IMG/VR virus record: IMGVR_UViG_3300003410_000023
Location: 7,099-32,517 of that record
Source: a virus
DNA: 25,419 nucleotides
Strand: one strand, 5' to 3'
Below the pieces are notes generated by a model. The model was given only the letters and a program-made list of their open reading frames with translations. It did no database searches and was not told the DNA's origin. Within the stretch, counting starts at the first letter, position 1. Each line of letters starts with the position of its first letter. Below are positions 23,225-25,419 of this stretch, one piece after another. Both the position numbers and the translations under genes were made by a program.

Positions 23225-25234
23225 TTAAAACTTACCTTCGAGCGACTTAGCGACCCAATTAAGGTAATCATTTGAATACCCTTGAGGGGTTGTAGCCGTC
23301 TTAGGCTCTGGTGTTTCTTGGCTCTCTTGAAGTTTCTGAAGTCCTACTGGTTTAGCACCAAGCTGACGAGTTGACCAGAAATTTTTGATCTGATATGAGG
23401 TTTCTAAATTATAGAAGTGAGACTGAGCAATAACTGATTGCTTTTGACTCTCATTTAGAGACTCCCATAACGGAGCATAATCTTCTGGCATTTCATCAAT
23501 AAATTTGTGACTTGATGATTCTGCCAATTTTACTTCTTCGGCTTCGTTGATTGCCTCATCTGCTTTTTGTGTTTGAGCAGTTGGCTCAACTTTCGTTTTT
23601 GCCTCGTTTATATTTTCCTCAGTCTTCTGTGTTTTGACCGATTCAATTAGAGAATCAATTTTACCTCCGAGATTTTCATAATCTCCAGCAAAACCTGATT
23701 CGACCAATTCTGTTTTGGAAGCTGTTACAGCATTTTCTCTAGCGCTTTCGTTTAACGAAGGTGCTTTTTCTGCTTTAACGCTTTCGTGAATAGCTTCTGT
23801 ATTAGCTATATTACCATTTAACTTCTCAGCTAAATAATCAGAGTAAGCAATTCCTTTATTTACATTCTCTGCTAGGTACTCTGTGTAGTTGATTCCTTGA
23901 TCTAGCTTTTCAGCGATATACTCGGAATAAGCAATTCCTTTATCAAGATTTTCAGCAAGATACTCAGAATAAGAAATACCTTTATCTAAGTTTTCTGCTA
24001 AGTACTCAGAATAAGCAATATTCTTGTCAACTTTTTCTGCCAAGTATTCTGAATAAGCAATTCCTTTATCAAGATTCTCCGCCACATATTCTGTATATTG
24101 TATACCATCGTCTACTTTTTCTGCAAGATACTTAGAGTAGTCGATTGCTTTGTCAACATTTTCAGCCACGTATTCTGAATATGAAATGCCCTTATCCACA
24201 TTTTCTGCCAAATACTTAGAATAAGAAATAGTCTTGTCCAAGTTTTCCGCCAAATACTTAGAATAAGTAATGCTACTATCTAGATTTTCTGCAAGGTACT
24301 CACCGTACTTGATAGCACTTTCTAGATTTTCTGCAAGGTACTCGGAGTATTTCTCCAGTTTAGAAACTCTTTCTTCCAGAGCTTTGCAATCTACAGAGTT
24401 ATTTTCGCTTTCAGTAACCTGAGCTTCTTGTTGTTTCATTTCAGAAATTTGCGTTTCAAGCTCATCCATCTTATTTTTCAAAAAGATAGAATACTTATTA
24501 AGCTCGTCAGCAGTAACATATTCTTTGTTGGCCTCCATAATAGTGGATTTATTTTTATCTTGATTAAGGATTTTTTCGAATTCTTCGCTATTTTCAACTT
24601 TATATATCTTCACACCAGATTCATTTTCTATGCCTAGTGATTCATTTACACATTCTAAGTTGTTTATAATCGAATTTTTTGATCTCTTCTCGAATTCAAA
24701 AGCATCGAAACCAGCGCTTTCATATACTCTTTCTAGCTGAGCGTCCTGAAAACCAGGATCAGCTACCAGATCATACGTAAAGATTTTTTTAATTTGTACC
24801 TTCTTGTCAGGTCCGACGTTTCCTGCTGCTCTAGATGAAATAGAAAGAGGTATACCAGCATCTACTAGCTTTTTAGCAATTTGTCCAGCTGGAGTGTCAA
24901 GCAAACGAACTTTAATGTTTAATACTCTTCCGTCTTTATCATAAACAAGATCCTCAACTACGTGAGAGATGTTTTTAAGAGATACATCGAATTTTTCAGG
25001 ATGGTCTAGTTCACCAACCAATCTCTTTTTACCTATCTTATCCTTAAGATATTCTAAATGAGGTAGGTATTCGCCTTCCTCATAGATTCTGTTGTTGTTA
25101 TTCTCCTTCCCAAATTGAGCAGCAATACCCTGAAGTACATACCCATCATCTGAGACTCCCTTTGAGACATCAAGATTATTATCTTGCTTCTCCAGGATAA
25201 AAAGGAGATTTTCATTCAATAAAGACTCGTTCAT
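23225..25234 (-). CDS. Prohead protease (gp21-like) fused to a repeat-containing scaffold
   Basis: This 669-aa polypeptide has two functions in T4 terms. Residues 30-190 are a gp21/S80-type prohead protease: LVGELDHPE with His78, ISHVVED, LLDTPAGQIAKKLVDAGIPL and LSISSRAAG with Ser133. These are the expected catalytic His and Ser. Residues 240-290 are a Glu-rich helix, residues 295-476 are 13 copies of a 14-residue helical unit, and the rest is an acidic/Ser-rich region. A final domain follows (DYAPLWESLNESQKQSVIAQ; FYNLETSYQIKNFWSTRQLG). [LV]xE-type sites such as SLNE-S occur in the C-terminal part, so the protein could process itself. T4 makes protease (gp21) and scaffold (gp22) from separate genes. 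Here no separate scaffold lies between protease and capsid gene, only 24 bases. Confidence 0.9.
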   Translation of the reverse strand: MNESLLNENLLFILEKQDNNLDVSKGVSDDGYVLQGIAAQFGKENNNNRIYEEGEYLPHLEYLKDKIGKKRLVGELDHPEKFDVSLKNISHVVEDLVYDKDGRVLNIKVRLLDTPAGQIAKKLVDAGIPLSISSRAAGNVGPDKKVQIKKIFTYDLVADPGFQDAQLERVYESAGFDAFEFEKRSKNSIINNLECVNESLGIENESGVKIYKVENSEEFEKILNQDKNKSTIMEANKEYVTADELNKYSIFLKNKMDELETQISEMKQQEAQVTESENNSVDCKALEERVSKLEKYSEYLAENLESAIKYGEYLAENLDSSITYSKYLAENLDKTISYSKYLAENVDKGISYSEYVAENVDKAIDYSKYLAEKVDDGIQYTEYVAENLDKGIAYSEYLAEKVDKNIAYSEYLAENLDKGISYSEYLAENLDKGIAYSEYIAEKLDQGINYTEYLAENVNKGIAYSDYLAEKLNGNIANTEAIHESVKAEKAPSLNESARENAVTASKTELVESGFAGDYENLGGKIDSLIESVKTQKTEENINEAKTKVEPTAQTQKADEAINEAEEVKLAESSSHKFIDEMPEDYAPLWESLNESQKQSVIAQSHFYNLETSYQIKNFWSTRQLGAKPVGLQKLQESQETPEPKTATTPQGYSNDYLNWVAKSLEGKF
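23807..24352 (-). repeat. 13 x 42-nt in-frame repeat in the scaffold region
   Basis: Thirteen consecutive 14-codon units encode variants of YSEYLAENLDKGIA with no insertion or deletion: 546 bases is exactly 13 x 42. Tyr, Tyr, Ala, Glu and Ile positions are nearly constant. The fourth Tyr/Leu and the Asn/Lys pair vary, and DNA sequences differ in wobble bases. The unit length equals two heptads, so the segment probably forms a long continuous helix or coiled coil. Confidence 0.95.
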
Positions 25235-25258
25235 TTCTTGACTTTACTATTATTTAAC

Positions 25259-25266
25259 TTTATATA
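25259..25266 (-). promoter_or_regulatory. Candidate late promoter box for the protease-scaffold/capsid unit
   Basis: The minus strand reads TATATAAA followed by G, 24 bases before the ATG at 25234 in a 65-base gap. It is identical over nine bases to the box at 13836-13844. Confidence 0.5.
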
Positions 25267-25299
25267 TCTATTTCCATTTTTGGAAATTTTGACGTTTTT

Positions 25300-25419
25300 T
25301 TATCCGGTGAAAGATATACCATCTTCTACAGACTTAGCGAAATTTAAGGCAGATTCAAATCCTTGTTCACCCTTTCTGATTACTCTTCTTCTGTTTGTAA
25401 GACTAGGAGCAAATCTGTT
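25300..25419 (-). CDS. C-terminal end of an unrecognised gene, cut by window edge
   Basis: The minus strand from the right edge is open for 39 codons and stops at TAA (25302-25300). The residues include SLTNRRRVIRKGEQGFESAL then NFAKSVEDGISFTG, so the protein end is basic. It lies immediately upstream of the protease gene, where T4 has small prohead core genes (67, 68) and, further on, the portal. The fragment is too short to assign. Confidence 0.6.
   Translation of the reverse strand, partial: NRFAPSLTNRRRVIRKGEQGFESALNFAKSVEDGISFTG

Noticed and set aside
25270-25287. An inverted repeat (TTTCCA TTTT TGGAAA) in the gap before the protease gene.
   Set aside because: The stem is short and AT-rich, and on the minus strand it is not followed by a run of Ts. 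It is too weak to call a terminator for the upstream gene.

Overview
The window is a late-gene (virion structure and assembly) region of a tailed phage with a T4-like contractile tail. Its AT-rich genes are tightly packed, and all but one lie on the minus strand, so transcription runs from high to low coordinates. The recognisable parts are a gp21-type prohead protease, a gp23-type major capsid protein and a set of baseplate proteins (gp27-, gp53-, gp5- and tube-domain-like). Start codons are preceded by A/T-rich leaders without a consistent Shine-Dalgarno sequence. Together with the low GC this suggests, but does not prove, a Bacteroidetes host. I saw no tRNA, rRNA, insertion sequence, integrase or CRISPR array.

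Head region (25419 to 12697). The end of an unrecognised gene (25300-25419) is followed by a single polypeptide joining a prohead protease to a scaffold-like region that carries 13 copies of a 14-residue repeat. The major capsid protein comes next and ends at a strong terminator (21424-21453). After it come four genes for mostly helical proteins (366, 297, 90 and 793 aa), then an enzyme island (glycosyltransferase-like protein, P-loop kinase-like protein, AsnB-type asparagine synthetase), then two more small structural-looking genes (228 and 122 aa) closed by a second terminator (12697-12730). Many of the non-enzymatic proteins begin with a short stretch ending in a [LV]xE-type site. This resembles the capsid-targeting peptides of T4 internal head proteins, which the prohead protease removes, so the region may encode an unusually large set of packaged proteins.

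Middle (12662 to 11153). A second glycosyltransferase-like gene (minus) converges on the only plus-strand gene (11266-12000), whose start lies back to back with the next minus-strand unit across a 113-bp divergent promoter region.

Tail and baseplate region (11152 to 1). Two unknown genes, an unknown 222-aa gene, a Nudix hydrolase and two small unknown genes lead into the baseplate cluster: a 656-aa tube/baseplate protein, a gp53-like wedge protein, a gp27-like hub, a 776-aa tube-domain protein with about seven 23-residue repeats, a gp5-like OB-fold spike without lysozyme domain, and a further gene running off the left edge.

TATATAAA/TATAAATG-like boxes, similar to T4 late promoters (TATAAATA), lie 13-24 nt before the first gene of several units. 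No gene-free stretch exceeds 125 bp. The largest gaps are 9686-9807 (no clear signal), 11153-11265 (divergent promoters), 21384-21478 (terminator and promoter) and 12663-12754 (terminator and promoter).
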